DNA of 57,739 nt from Oscillospiraceae bacterium (GTDB lineage Bacteria; Bacillota; Clostridia; Oscillospirales; Oscillospiraceae), in contig JAFSET010000006.1 in the NCBI GenBank assembly GCA_017435615.1, positions 1-57,739 on the forward strand, in the 5' to 3' direction. The notes under the pieces were generated by a model that was not told the DNA's origin, searched no databases, and saw only the letters and a program-made list of their open reading frames with translations. The translations under genes and the position numbers were made by a program. Of the stretch, positions 27,200 to 36,818 are shown in pieces. Within the stretch, counting starts at the first letter, position 1. Every line of letters begins with the position of its first letter.

Positions 27200-28411
27200 A
27201 TGACCGTAGAGCAGCAACTGATCCTGCGTGTTCTTGGCGGGAGCCTATGTCAGCAGCCTCCGGCAGAACCTCCAAAAACCCGGGAATTTCACTGGGATCG
27301 GGCAGTGGAGGAAAGCCATGCACAGGCAGTGGCAGCGATCTTCCTCAATGGGATCGCCGGTTTTTCAGAACAGCTTCCTGAGCAGGAATATCAAAAACTG
27401 TTTAAATTTGCCCGGAGATATACGGCCCATAATATGCGTACGGAATACTTGCAGCAAACGCTTGTGAAACTTCTGGAGCAGGAACAGTGTCCTTATGTGA
27501 TCATCAAGGGAGAAGCCGCTGCGGCTTATTATCCTGTGCCAGAGCACCGTTTGTTGGGAGATGTGGACTTTATGGTCCCGGAGGATCGTGCCGAGCAGAT
27601 CATTGAGAGGCTGAAACAGCAAGGCTACGAACACTCCTGCAAGGAAGATGAATACCATCAGATTCTGAAAAAAGGAACTGAGCGTATGGAGCTGCACTTT
27701 GAAGTTGCCGGTATTCCCCAGGGCAATGCAGGTGCAGCGATCCGGGCATATTTAGCGGATGTGTTTGAGCAAAGAAGGCTTGTGCAGGGAAGTGCCGGGG
27801 ACTTTTATGCACCAAGTCATGCCCACCACGGGCTGATCATTCTGCTGCATATGCAGCATCATATGACCTCCACCGGAGTGGGCTTGCGGCAGTTGATGGA
27901 CTGGGCCTGCTTCGTAGAACGCACCCGGCAGGAGCCGTTCTGGGAGACGCAGCTTTTACCACTGCTGAAACAGATTGGTCTGTTATACTACAGCGTAGTT
28001 GTCACAAAGATGTGCAGTCTCTATTTTGGACAGGAATGTCCCCATTGGGCCTGTAATGCCGATGAAGAACTCTGCAGGGAGCTTATGGAGGATCTGCTTG
28101 CTGGTGGAAACTTTGGCAGGAAGGACCAAAGTAGAGCAAGAAGTGGCAGTATCTTACCGGACTGGACCGGTCAGGAAAAGAAAAAAAGCAATACAGCCTT
28201 ACTCTATCACACCCTCCGGTGTTCGGTTTTGAAGCAAAGGCCGGAGCTGGAGCGCAAACCTGTTTTACTGTTTGGAAAGATGATGGGAAAAGTTTGCCGA
28301 TATTTGTGGTTGCAGTGCACAGGAAGAAGACCTGATTTGAAAAACGTGATGAAGCATTTGGAAGAACGGAAATCTGTGTACGAACGGCTAAGAATGTACG
28401 AGCCTGAGTAA
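27200..28411 (+). CDS. NTP_transf_5-like nucleotidyltransferase, paralogue 2
   Basis: A 403-residue close relative of the preceding gene; shared blocks are YVIIKGEAAAAYYPVPEHR, LLGDVDFMVP (Asp121, Asp123), MELHFEVAGIPQG, GLRQLMDWACFVERT, the SGSILPDW-type tail and the closing ERKSVYERL. The two clearly arose by tandem duplication. GCAGGAGGAG precedes the ATG at 27200, two bases after the previous stop, so translation is probably coupled. No signal peptide or membrane segment is visible. Function unknown beyond probable NMP transfer. Confidence 0.8.
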   Translation: MTVEQQLILRVLGGSLCQQPPAEPPKTREFHWDRAVEESHAQAVAAIFLNGIAGFSEQLPEQEYQKLFKFARRYTAHNMRTEYLQQTLVKLLEQEQCPYVIIKGEAAAAYYPVPEHRLLGDVDFMVPEDRAEQIIERLKQQGYEHSCKEDEYHQILKKGTERMELHFEVAGIPQGNAGAAIRAYLADVFEQRRLVQGSAGDFYAPSHAHHGLIILLHMQHHMTSTGVGLRQLMDWACFVERTRQEPFWETQLLPLLKQIGLLYYSVVVTKMCSLYFGQECPHWACNADEELCRELMEDLLAGGNFGRKDQSRARSGSILPDWTGQEKKKSNTALLYHTLRCSVLKQRPELERKPVLLFGKMMGKVCRYLWLQCTGRRPDLKNVMKHLEERKSVYERLRMYEPE

Positions 28412-28448
28412 GATGTTGGCTGAAGATTTGATTTTAGGAGTAGGATGA

Positions 28449-29612
28449 ATGGATAACAATCAAAAAAGCGTTGTTCTTTTGATGAAGAGCGCCATAACCG
28501 GGGAAAAATACGATTTGCCGGAAGGCGTGCAGTTTCAGGAACTGGAAGAGCTGCTGATCAGCCAGAACACATATATGATGGGCTGTATCGGCGCCATGAA
28601 TTGCGGCTACGACGGCGAAAGTCCGGAGCTGGAAACGGTGATGAACAGCTATTTCCTGGAGGAATGGAATAGCGTGCGTCAAATGCAGGCGGTGGAACAA
28701 CTCAGCGGCATTTTTAATCAAAACGGGATCGACCATATGCCGGTGAAGGGGTGCCTGATGAAAGCACTGTATCCAAAACCGGAGCTTCGCCCCATGGGAG
28801 ATGCGGATATTTTAATTCGTGTAGCGGATTATCCCCGGATCAAGGAAATCATGCTGCAGCTTGGTTACAGAGAAGGCGTGGAATCTGACCATGAATATAA
28901 CTGGTATGGCCCGGATCTGCATGTAGAGCTTCATAAGCGGCTTGTACCTTCCTACCATCATGATTATTTCCGTTATTTCGGTGACGGTTGGAGCAAGGCG
29001 AATACCTGCCGTGAGCATTGCTGGTCGATGACACCGGAGGACAGCTTTATATACGATTTTGCCCATTTTGCCAAGCATTTCCGTGCCGGTGGTGTGGGAA
29101 TTCGGTATGCCACGGACCTGTGGGTCCACCTGCGTAGCTATCCCAATATGGACCGGGACTACATACGGCAGGAATTTGAAAAGCTGGAGCTTGCGGAATT
29201 TTATGACAATATGCTATCATTGATCAACGCCTGGTTTGAAGACGGCCCCAGCAATCAAAATGTGGAGTTTATTACAGACTTTATGTTCAATTGCAGTCTT
29301 TGGGGTTCTGAAAACAAGGACGCGGCAGATGCTGTGAAGGCTGCCCAGGAAAATGATCTGAACATTAAGCAGGGCAAGCAGCTCCTTTTGAAGCATAAGC
29401 TTTTCCCAAGCAGACAAAATATGGATCAGGGATACCCGGGATGGAAAAAGCTCCCCCTGCCTGTTGCGTGGGTATGCCGTTGGTTTCATATTTTGTTCGT
29501 CAACGGCGATAAGATCCAAAAGCAGGCCGATAAGACAAAAAATCTGACAGATGAGACGATTCGTCAGCGTTGGGAACAAATGGAGGCTATTGGCCTGAAA
29601 TTCTCGAAATAA
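28449..29612 (+). CDS. NTP_transf_5-like nucleotidyltransferase, paralogue 3 (divergent)
   Basis: A 387-residue, more distant member of the same family. The core is MPVKGCLMKALYPKPELRP then MGDADILIR (Asp118, Asp120) and LHVELHKRLVPS; later FAHFAKHFRAGGVGIRYATD corresponds to the LRHLMDWACF block of the other two. The N-terminal 90 residues and the C-terminus differ, so it may act on a different acceptor. AGGAGTAGGA precedes the ATG. It ends the operon, and a strong terminator follows within four bases of the stop. Confidence 0.78.
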   Translation: MDNNQKSVVLLMKSAITGEKYDLPEGVQFQELEELLISQNTYMMGCIGAMNCGYDGESPELETVMNSYFLEEWNSVRQMQAVEQLSGIFNQNGIDHMPVKGCLMKALYPKPELRPMGDADILIRVADYPRIKEIMLQLGYREGVESDHEYNWYGPDLHVELHKRLVPSYHHDYFRYFGDGWSKANTCREHCWSMTPEDSFIYDFAHFAKHFRAGGVGIRYATDLWVHLRSYPNMDRDYIRQEFEKLELAEFYDNMLSLINAWFEDGPSNQNVEFITDFMFNCSLWGSENKDAADAVKAAQENDLNIKQGKQLLLKHKLFPSRQNMDQGYPGWKKLPLPVAWVCRWFHILFVNGDKIQKQADKTKNLTDETIRQRWEQMEAIGLKFSK

Positions 29613-29615
29613 GAC

Positions 29616-29662
29616 CCCCCGACAGTGGTGAAGAAACACCGCTGTCGGGGGTTTGGTTCTTT
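29616..29662 (+). terminator. Terminator closing the nucleotidyltransferase operon
   Basis: CCCCCGACAGTGGTG (29616-29630) pairs with CACCGCTGTCGGGGG (29637-29651, one G-T pair), followed by TTTGGTTCTTT. It overlaps the end of the opposing gene and may serve it too. Confidence 0.85.
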
Positions 29663-29663
29663 A

Positions 29664-31724
29664 TCAGATCAGGCGGGTCCACTCGGTGAGCAGCAGACCG
29701 GGGATGCTCCAAACAAGCTGATAGAGCATCACATTCAGGGGCGTCAGCAGATGCAGCGCACCGATCAGGGTCAGGGTGAGCATAATGCCGATGCCGATGA
29801 TGCCGCCGGCCATATGGACGATCAGGCCCAGATAGCTGGCAGTGCGCAGTGCCCGGGCACCGGTGATACCGTAGGCGACAGCGGAAAGGTCCTGTGCGGT
29901 GGTCAGCACGGAAACGGGGCTTTCCGGGTCCGGCTCAAGCTGGGACATGGTCTGCCGCAGCTCTGCGTCGGCTACCTTGAGCCGCTTGGTGTTGATGCCA
30001 AACCGGCTGCGCAGAAAACCTGCGCTCAGGAGAAAGTCTCCGTCGCAGACCACAGGAGTCACTTTGCGGTAAGCACACAGGGTGTGCAATCCCGCGGCGG
30101 CAGAACGGGTCTTTTCGTAGCTGATAGCAAAAAGACCGCAAAGAACGCCGTCCACGGCAACGCAGACTGCCTGCGCCACACGCAGGCCCTCCGGAATTTC
30201 CACGCCCATATCCTGCAGGAAGGACAGCGTGCCTACCAGCACCGGCTCGCCACGCACCTCGCCGCCGATACCGCCGTCGTAACGGCGGAAGTTTTCCGCA
30301 GTCAGGTGGTGACAGTTCCGGCTTTCCAGCACCTGCTCAAACAGGGGAGAAAGACCGCCGCCATCAGCTAAGATCAGGGAGGTGCCGTAAGCCACCACTT
30401 CATCGGGGTTGCGGCTTCCGAAGAATTTCACACCGTTCATTTTTACATAGCCTGCAGGGAACAGGTCCAGGTGCTGCAGGGGCACCAGCAGCTTGCCGGC
30501 GGTGGCGGAAATGCCCTTCCAGCCGCAAAGCAGCGTACCCAATTTGCGCAGGCGGTACTGCAAAATATCGTAAGGACGGGACAGACAGATGAAGAAACTG
30601 GCCGGAACGGCTGCCAGCAAGGTCACTGCGGCAATGTGCAGGCCGGTGCTCATATTATGAAGCACCCAGCCGGTAACGCCGGTGGCAATGGCGGCGGCCA
30701 ATGCGCCCAGAGCGTACCAGGAGCGGATCTTTTCCGGGAGAGTACGCTCTGCATAGTTGTCCATAAAATCCTCTACCTGACCCTCTGCGCGGACCATCAC
30801 GGTTTTGCCGTCCACCGGTTCACCTGCACAGCGCACAGCAGTCAGATTGGAGGCTTTGCGCAGCGTATCCATCTGATGGATTTGGGTACGGCGGCAGTGG
30901 ATGGTGTCCAAAAGTGACAAAACGATCTGCAGGGTAAAGGCAGCGCAGCAGGGAACACGCAGCTCCCGCAGGCACATAATGCCGTCTGCGCAGCACAGCA
31001 GGAAGGAAAAGATCAGCAGGGTATTGAGAGAAAAACGGCCGCGGATCAGATCCGCAAGTCCTTCAATGAGCTGAAAACTGCCTAATAAAGCTGCTACCAG
31101 CATACCAAAAAGCTGGCCGAAGATCATCAGGCGCATCCGGTCCTGCTGGACCATGCCAAAGGCGTACAGCACAGTGCTGCCAATGCAGATCACCGATACG
31201 ATCAGACTGATGAACAGAAGCACCTGCAGCTTGCCGATACCCTTTTCCATGAGCTGATAGTATATCTTTTCCGGACCGGCTACCAGCTTGCGCTTGAGCT
31301 CCTTCAGCCGGGACGGCGGATAGAACAAAATAGGCTGGGGGGGCGTATAGTCACCCATAGGCTGCTCATATTCCGGCTCCCACTGGTCGGAGAAGGGCTC
31401 GGTGTCCTCCTGCGGGGCTTCCGGTACGGCCTCAGGCTCGTCCTCTTCCTCGATGGGGGCTGCGCCGTGGTAGGTACCCTTGGGAAGGCTGGACAGGTCC
31501 ATACGGATGGTGTCACCCTTGGAAGGGACTTGTGTGTTGGGCAGCATCTCGGAGGGCAGCTCCGGGTCAGGCAGGTTTTCGTCGGACAGTTCCGCAAACT
31601 CGTGGATAATGGACTCTAAATCCAGCTCCAGTTCCGGTTCAGGTTCTTGTTCCAATTCCTGTACCTGCTCCAGTTCCGGTTCCTGAGGGGTCTGTTCTTC
31701 CGGATTTGTATGTTGTTGATCCAT
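29664..31724 (-). CDS. P1B-ATPase-like membrane protein lacking the phosphorylation motif
   Basis: A 686-residue protein. Residues 1-145 are extremely acidic and Pro-rich. Four hydrophobic segments (about 165-275) and two more (about 335-385) have the spacing of heavy-metal P-type ATPases. The region after 395 (GTLLCGWKGISATAG) parallels the stretch that leads to DKTGT, but QHLDLF stands in its place. Later VGTLSFLQDMGVEIP and DGVLCGLFAISYEKTR then VVCDGD (about 525-563) match the N/P-domain blocks where TGD is expected. The membrane CPC motif is replaced by VPASF near 373, and the GDGxND hinge is absent. Two C-terminal segments follow. It looks like a catalytically dead relative with a non-pump role; I infer this from alignment by eye. 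rlmB lies 13 bp upstream. Confidence 0.65.
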   Translation of the reverse strand: MDQQHTNPEEQTPQEPELEQVQELEQEPEPELELDLESIIHEFAELSDENLPDPELPSEMLPNTQVPSKGDTIRMDLSSLPKGTYHGAAPIEEEDEPEAVPEAPQEDTEPFSDQWEPEYEQPMGDYTPPQPILFYPPSRLKELKRKLVAGPEKIYYQLMEKGIGKLQVLLFISLIVSVICIGSTVLYAFGMVQQDRMRLMIFGQLFGMLVAALLGSFQLIEGLADLIRGRFSLNTLLIFSFLLCCADGIMCLRELRVPCCAAFTLQIVLSLLDTIHCRRTQIHQMDTLRKASNLTAVRCAGEPVDGKTVMVRAEGQVEDFMDNYAERTLPEKIRSWYALGALAAAIATGVTGWVLHNMSTGLHIAAVTLLAAVPASFFICLSRPYDILQYRLRKLGTLLCGWKGISATAGKLLVPLQHLDLFPAGYVKMNGVKFFGSRNPDEVVAYGTSLILADGGGLSPLFEQVLESRNCHHLTAENFRRYDGGIGGEVRGEPVLVGTLSFLQDMGVEIPEGLRVAQAVCVAVDGVLCGLFAISYEKTRSAAAGLHTLCAYRKVTPVVCDGDFLLSAGFLRSRFGINTKRLKVADAELRQTMSQLEPDPESPVSVLTTAQDLSAVAYGITGARALRTASYLGLIVHMAGGIIGIGIMLTLTLIGALHLLTPLNVMLYQLVWSIPGLLLTEWTRLI

Positions 31725-31737
31725 AGTCTACCTCCTG

Positions 31738-32514
31738 TCAGTCAAGACGCTGGCGCACAGCTTCGTAAAGCAAGATGGATGCGCTGGCAGATGCGTTAAG
31801 GGACGTGATATGACCCTTCATAGGGATGTGGACCGTCATATCACAGGTTTTTTGTACCAAACGGCTCATGCCGTCACCCTCGGAGCCGATGACGATGGCT
31901 GTGGGGCCGGTCAGGTCCGCTTTGTACATGGGTACAGAGCCTTCCGCGGCGGTGCCGAAGATCCATACGCCCTTTTGCTTCAGTTCTTCGATGGTGTTGA
32001 CGATGTTGGTGACTTTTGCCACCTTCATATATTCCAGCGCACCGGCGGAGGTCTTGGCCACCACAGCGGTCAGACCTACGCTGCGCCGTTTGGGGATGAT
32101 CACGCCGTGGGCACCGGCACATTCGGCAGAGCGGATAATGGCACCTAAATTGTGGGGATCGGACAGCTCGTCACAAATTACGATCAGAGGGGCTTCCCCC
32201 CGGTCAGCGGCGGTCTGTAAAATGTCATCAATGCTGGCGTATTCCCGGGCGGCAGCCAGGGCGATCACACCCTGATGGGCACCGGTGGTGCTCATGGTGT
32301 TCAGCTTCCGACGGTCCACCGGAACCACCACCGCACCGGCCTGCTTGGCCTGGGCGGCAAGATGCTGCAAGCCCCGGTCTGTTTCGCCGGCGGCAATGAA
32401 TACCTTGTCAATGGTTCTGCCGCTGCGCAGGGCCTCGGTCAGGGCGTTGCGGCCCTCAAGCTGATTTTCATTTTCCTCCTGAGGCCGGTCCTGCCGGCGG
32501 TATTGCTCCTTCAT
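31738..32514 (-). CDS. rlmB: 23S rRNA 2'-O-ribose methyltransferase, RlmB/TrmH type
   Basis: A 258-residue SpoU-family enzyme expected to methylate the 2'-OH of a guanosine in 23S rRNA. An N-terminal substrate domain (LEGRNALTEALRSG, about 20-95) precedes the knotted methyltransferase domain with the three SpoU motifs: CDELSDPHNLGAIIRSAE, VIGSEGDGMSRL and HITSLNASASASILLYEAV. An acidic, Gln-rich head of about 18 residues comes first. GGAGAT stands before the ATG. It is divergent from ftsH and probably cotranscribed with the ATPase-like gene. A second SpoU protein is encoded at 54620; this one keeps the full-length RlmB layout. Confidence 0.88.
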   Translation of the reverse strand: MKEQYRRQDRPQEENENQLEGRNALTEALRSGRTIDKVFIAAGETDRGLQHLAAQAKQAGAVVVPVDRRKLNTMSTTGAHQGVIALAAAREYASIDDILQTAADRGEAPLIVICDELSDPHNLGAIIRSAECAGAHGVIIPKRRSVGLTAVVAKTSAGALEYMKVAKVTNIVNTIEELKQKGVWIFGTAAEGSVPMYKADLTGPTAIVIGSEGDGMSRLVQKTCDMTVHIPMKGHITSLNASASASILLYEAVRQRLD

Positions 32515-32545
32515 AAGTGATCTCCTTTAAGCGCACATTTTTTTC

Positions 32546-32574
32546 ATTATAGCAAAGATCTGCCGGCTGTACAA
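32546..32574 (-). promoter_or_regulatory. Promoter of rlmB
   Basis: TTGTAC (32569-32574), 17 bp spacer, TATAAT (32546-32551) on the minus strand, 32 bp upstream of the ATG. Confidence 0.6.
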
Positions 32575-32638
32575 CAAATATTTTTGCGCAAACGGGAAGA
32601 TTTAACAGAAAATTTACTGCAAAACATAGTATGGTCCG

Positions 32639-32667
32639 TTGCAGGCGGCGGAAAAATGTGTTATGAT
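32639..32667 (+). promoter_or_regulatory. Promoter of ftsH
   Basis: TTGCAG (32639-32644), 17 bp spacer, TATGAT (32662-32667), 25 bp upstream of the ATG. Confidence 0.6.
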
Positions 32668-32691
32668 TGTATACATGAAGGAGGGATCGTG

Positions 32692-34590
32692 ATGGAACCG
32701 AATAGCAACGACCCGAAGAAAAACCCCCGGGAAGAAGATAAAAAACCGAAAAATATATGGCTGGCACTGATGATCACCATTGTGATCGTGCTGGGCATCA
32801 GCATGATCTATAATGCCGTTACCAGCAGTCAGTATACCGAGGTGACCTATTCCGACTTTTTATCGGCAATGGAAAAGGGCCAGCTCAAAGAAGTGGAGTT
32901 TTCCCATGACCGGCTGATCTATATGACGCTGGAGGAATACCGCAAGCCTGCCGCACAGCGCAAGGCTTTCTACACCGGGCTGCCAAACGGTGACCGGATG
33001 GCACTGTCGGAACGGCTGCATGCCATGGGTGTGCAGGTCAACGAGGAGATCGTGGAGGATAATTCCGCCATTATTATGATCCTGTACTATGCCGGTATGT
33101 TCCTGCTGATCTTCTTTGTGATGCGCAGCCTGACAAAGAAGATGAGCGGCGAGGGCATTATGGGCGGTATGGGCGGCAATAAGGCCAAGGTATATATGGA
33201 AAAGCAGACCGGCGTGACCTTCCAGGATGTGGCCGGACAGGATGAGGCCAAGGAGTCCCTGCAGGAGATCATTGACTTTCTCCATCATCCGGACAAGTAT
33301 GCCCAGATCGGCGCCAAGCTGCCTAAGGGCGTGCTGCTGGTAGGCTCTCCCGGTACCGGTAAGACCTTGCTGGCCAAGGCGGTTGCCGGTGAGGCCGGTG
33401 TGCCCTTTTTCTCCATCTCCGGCTCGGAGTTTGAGGAAATGTTTGTGGGCGTAGGCGCAAGCCGTGTGCGCAGCCTGTTCCAGCAGGCGGCCAAGGTAGC
33501 GCCCTGTATTATTTTCATTGATGAGATCGATGCGGTGGGCCACACCCGGGATTCCCGGTTTGGTACTAACGATCAGACCCTGAATCAGCTTTTGGGCGAG
33601 CTGGACGGCTTCGATTCTTCCAAGGGCGTGGTGATCCTGGCGGCGACAAACCGTCCGGAGATCCTGGACAAGGCCCTGCTCCGGGCAGGCCGTTTTGACC
33701 GCCGGGTGATCGTGGACCGGCCCAATCTCCAGGGCAGACTGGACACCTTGAAGGTCCATACCAGAAAAATCAAGCTGGCAGAGGATGTGGATCTGCGGAA
33801 GATCGCGCAGGCCACGGCCGGTGCGGTGGGTGCGGACCTGGCAAACCTTGTAAACGAGGCAGCTCTGCGCGCCGTGCGGCAAGGACGCAAGCTGGTTTCG
33901 CAGGAAGACCTTTTGGCTTCTTTTGAAACGGTGATCGCCGGTACGGAAAAGAAAAACACAGTGCTGACCGATACGGAAAAACGGCTGGTTGCCTATCACG
34001 AAGTCGGTCATGCCCTGGTATCTGCGCTGGAAAAGCACACAGAGCCGGTGAGCAAGATCACCATCGTGCCCCATACCTCCGGCGCACTGGGCTATACCAT
34101 GCATTTGCCGGAAGAGGAAAAATACCTGCATACCGCTCAGGAGCTGCTGGTGGAGCTGCGGACCCTGTTAGGCGGACGGGCGGCAGAGCAGATCGTCTTT
34201 GGGGTGCAGACCACCGGTGCTTCCAATGATATTCAGCGCGCCACAGATTTGGCCCGGAAAATGGTCACACTCTACGGCATGTCCGATGCGCTGGGGCTGA
34301 TGGCACCGGCTACGGTGAAAAATCAGTATTTGGAGGGCGAGGCCTACCTGGACTGCTCTCAGGAAACCTCTGCGATCGTCGACAAAGAGGTCAAGACTAT
34401 TTTGGACAAGGCCTACGCCGATGCCAAGCGGATATTGACAGAAAACCGGGAGCTGCTGGACGAGGTCTCTTTGTACCTGCTGGATAAGGAGAATATCACC
34501 GGCGAGGAGCTGATGCGCTTTGTCAATGCGCCCAAGGCGGCCCCGGCAGAGGAAGCACTCTGCGCCGAAGAAACGGATTTTGCAGAATAA
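32692..34590 (+). CDS. ftsH: ATP-dependent zinc metalloprotease FtsH
   Basis: A 632-residue membrane-anchored AAA+ protease that degrades membrane and regulatory proteins. Two membrane segments (about 22-40 and 122-143) flank an extracytoplasmic domain. The AAA module follows with Walker A GSPGTGKT (218-225), the pore motif [10 protein letters not shown], Walker [13 protein letters not shown] and arginine fingers in LRAGRFDRR. The zinc site is HEVGH (436-440), where most homologues have HEAGH. GAAGGAGGG precedes the ATG at 32692. The length is normal. It stands alone under its own promoter. Confidence 0.96.
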   Translation: MEPNSNDPKKNPREEDKKPKNIWLALMITIVIVLGISMIYNAVTSSQYTEVTYSDFLSAMEKGQLKEVEFSHDRLIYMTLEEYRKPAAQRKAFYTGLPNGDRMALSERLHAMGVQVNEEIVEDNSAIIMILYYAGMFLLIFFVMRSLTKKMSGEGIMGGMGGNKAKVYMEKQTGVTFQDVAGQDEAKESLQEIIDFLHHPDKYAQIGAKLPKGVLLVGSPGTGKTLLAKAVAGEAGVPFFSISGSEFEEMFVGVGASRVRSLFQQAAKVAPCIIFIDEIDAVGHTRDSRFGTNDQTLNQLLGELDGFDSSKGVVILAATNRPEILDKALLRAGRFDRRVIVDRPNLQGRLDTLKVHTRKIKLAEDVDLRKIAQATAGAVGADLANLVNEAALRAVRQGRKLVSQEDLLASFETVIAGTEKKNTVLTDTEKRLVAYHEVGHALVSALEKHTEPVSKITIVPHTSGALGYTMHLPEEEKYLHTAQELLVELRTLLGGRAAEQIVFGVQTTGASNDIQRATDLARKMVTLYGMSDALGLMAPATVKNQYLEGEAYLDCSQETSAIVDKEVKTILDKAYADAKRILTENRELLDEVSLYLLDKENITGEELMRFVNAPKAAPAEEALCAEETDFAE

Positions 34591-34609
34591 CTGCATAACG
34601 CAATTTGTG

Positions 34610-34641
34610 TATTCCGGAATGGCTGCGTTCATTCCGGAATA
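34610..34641 (+). terminator. Inverted repeat after ftsH
   Basis: TATTCCGGAATG (34610-34621) and CATTCCGGAATA (34630-34641) pair perfectly over an eight-base loop. The following GTTTATTC is a weak U-tract, so termination is likely but not certain. Confidence 0.6.
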
Positions 34642-34660
34642 GTTTATTCAGGCAGTTTCA

Positions 34661-34688
34661 TTGACATGCAGTAAAAATATGTTAGAAT
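34661..34688 (+). promoter_or_regulatory. Promoter of the BspA-type surface protein gene
   Basis: Consensus TTGACA (34661-34666), 16 bp spacer, TAGAAT (34683-34688), 43 bp before the ATG. Confidence 0.65.
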
Positions 34689-34731
34689 GAAAGTGCATTG
34701 GAACAATGTTTATTTTAAAGGAGGACGAAAA

Positions 34732-36633
34732 ATGAAAAAAATATCTTGTTTGTTATTGCTGGTGACAGTATTGGCTGTGTGCTTACTGCTGCCCAATCAG
34801 GTCAGTGCGGCCAGTACGGAAGACGGCTTGCACTACTCCGTCAGCGACGGCCAGGTCACCATTACATACTGTACGGCCTCCGGTGATTTGGTGATTCCGG
34901 CAAAGATCGAGGGCTACCCGGTGACCAGAATTGCCAGCGGCGCATTTGGGCAGATGACCGGTGTTACCAGCGTGACATTGCCCAACACCGTGAAAACCGT
35001 AGATGCCGGCGCGTTCTTTTTGTGTCAAAACCTGACAAAGATCCACATTCCTGCCAGTGTTACCGAGATCAAGGGACTTCCGTACCAGGCATGTATGAAT
35101 CTGAAAACGGTCACGGTGGCCAAGAATAACCCCAACTATTGCGCCGACAGTAAGGGTACACTGTACAACAAGGACAAAACCAGACTGATTGCTGTACTGC
35201 CCGGCACCACCGGGACTTTTACAGTCCCCGGTACGGTCAAGACCATTGGAACCGGCGCGTTTTCCGCTTGTATTCGTATGACTGCCGTAGTCATTCCCAA
35301 GTCTGTCAAGACCATAGAGTCCGGTGCGTTTAATGGATGTGGACTGAAAAGTGTGACGATCCCTGCCAGCGTTACCAGTATCGAGGAGATGGCATTTGCT
35401 GATTGCCAGGCCCTGACTGCGATCAAGGTCGCCAGCGGAAATACCAAATACAGCAGCGACAACAGGGGCGTGCTGTTCAATAAGAATAAAACCGAGCTGA
35501 TCGGCGCGCCTGGCGGCTTGTCCGGAAGCTATAAGCTGCCGCATACGGTAGAGGTTATTAAGGGAATGGCGTTTTTTGGCTGCTATGAGCTGACATCTGT
35601 CACCATTGGAAACGGAATTCGGGTCATTGAGTATGCGTCTTTTGACGAAACTGGCGTGACCAAAGTATCCTATACCGGAACAAAGGCTCAGTGGAACCAG
35701 ATCGAAATGGACGAGGACAACTACTGGCTGCAGTATGAGGTCACACTGAAGACAGGCGTTTCTCCTATTTCTGTTACAGCACAGCCCACAGGCAAATACG
35801 CGGCAGCAGGACAAAACGCAAAGTTTACCGTGAAGGCTAAGGGAACAGGCATTACCTACCAGTGGCAGTACCGCACCTCCGCAAAGGCAAGCTGGAAAAA
35901 TACCACGGCCACAGGCAGCAAAACCGCAACGGTGACCATTTCGGCCACCGCAAGTAAAAGCGGCTACCAGTATCGCTGCAGACTCACGGATAAAAACGGC
36001 AATGTGCTGTACACAAACAGTGCAAAGCTGGTAGTGTTCCGGGTGAAGACCCAACCGACTGACCGGTATGTTCCTACCGGAAGTACCGCCAAGTTCACGG
36101 TAAAAGCCGACGGAAACGGCCTGAAGTATCAGTGGCAGTACCGCTCCTCTGCAAAGGGAAGCTGGAAAAGTGCCACCGCTGCAGGCAGTAAGACCGCAAC
36201 TCTGAATGTGCCGGTTACTGCTTCGAAAAATGGCTTCTATTACCGCTGTAAGATCACAGACAAGAACGGAAATGTGATCTATTCCAATGCCGCGTCCTTG
36301 AAGGTCATCACCTTTAAGCTCACAGCCCAGCCTGCCTCGGTCACGCTGGAGGTTGGAAAGACTGCTGTATTTCAAGTAACAGCCAAGGGCACAGGCCTTA
36401 AGTACCAGTGGCAGTATCGCACCACTTCCTCCGGAAGCTGGAAGAAGGCTTCCGCTACTGGCAATAAGACTGCAACCCTGAAGGTGCCGGTTACCGCTTC
36501 GAAAAACGGATTCCAGTACCGCTGCGTGATCACGGATCAATACGGAAATACCGTGGTGTCCAAGGTGGCTTCACTGGACATCCTTTCCTCATCAAACGAA
36601 GACCCGATTGGATTGCCGATGATCCCCGGATAA
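34732..36633 (+). CDS. Secreted BspA-type leucine-rich repeat protein with three Ig-like repeats
   Basis: A 633-residue secreted protein. A signal peptide (about 1-26, cleavage near VSA-AS) is followed by BspA/LRR_5 leucine-rich repeats (about 35-340; repeated patterns such as VTSVTLPNTVKTV, LTKIHIPASVTEI and LKSVTIPASVTSI). Three near-identical 90-residue Ig-like repeats follow (starts near 347, 438 and 530), each with the pattern QP, AKFTVKA.G.G, YQWQYR, SW, SKTATL and YRC.ITDKNGN. No LPxTG or choline-binding anchor is visible. Such proteins often act in adhesion or carbohydrate binding, but there is no direct evidence here. AAAGGAGG precedes the ATG at 34732. Confidence 0.85.
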   Translation: MKKISCLLLLVTVLAVCLLLPNQVSAASTEDGLHYSVSDGQVTITYCTASGDLVIPAKIEGYPVTRIASGAFGQMTGVTSVTLPNTVKTVDAGAFFLCQNLTKIHIPASVTEIKGLPYQACMNLKTVTVAKNNPNYCADSKGTLYNKDKTRLIAVLPGTTGTFTVPGTVKTIGTGAFSACIRMTAVVIPKSVKTIESGAFNGCGLKSVTIPASVTSIEEMAFADCQALTAIKVASGNTKYSSDNRGVLFNKNKTELIGAPGGLSGSYKLPHTVEVIKGMAFFGCYELTSVTIGNGIRVIEYASFDETGVTKVSYTGTKAQWNQIEMDEDNYWLQYEVTLKTGVSPISVTAQPTGKYAAAGQNAKFTVKAKGTGITYQWQYRTSAKASWKNTTATGSKTATVTISATASKSGYQYRCRLTDKNGNVLYTNSAKLVVFRVKTQPTDRYVPTGSTAKFTVKADGNGLKYQWQYRSSAKGSWKSATAAGSKTATLNVPVTASKNGFYYRCKITDKNGNVIYSNAASLKVITFKLTAQPASVTLEVGKTAVFQVTAKGTGLKYQWQYRTTSSGSWKKASATGNKTATLKVPVTASKNGFQYRCVITDQYGNTVVSKVASLDILSSSNEDPIGLPMIPG

Positions 36634-36677
36634 ATACAGATTATCGGCACACGGATGTATATATACTTGCAATAAAA

Positions 36678-36745
36678 CGGCGGGAACACCTCCTGTCCTA
36701 CGAACATCTCACTACAGATGCCGTAGGGCAGGGGTGCTCCCGCCG
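36678..36745. terminator. Long imperfect hairpin between convergent genes
   Basis: CGGCGGGA-CACC-CCTG-CCTACG (36678-36702) pairs with CGTAGG-CAGG-TG-TCCCGCCG (36722-36745) around an 18-base loop, then TAGGTTTTGTTG. It probably terminates both the LRR gene and the opposing operon. The rest of 36634-36818 shows nothing else. Confidence 0.65.
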
Positions 36746-36818
36746 TAGGTTTTGTTGTATGAACGAAAACAGGTTTTCTGCTTTGGACAAGGTCATGGAA
36801 CTGAGCGCACAATCTTAT

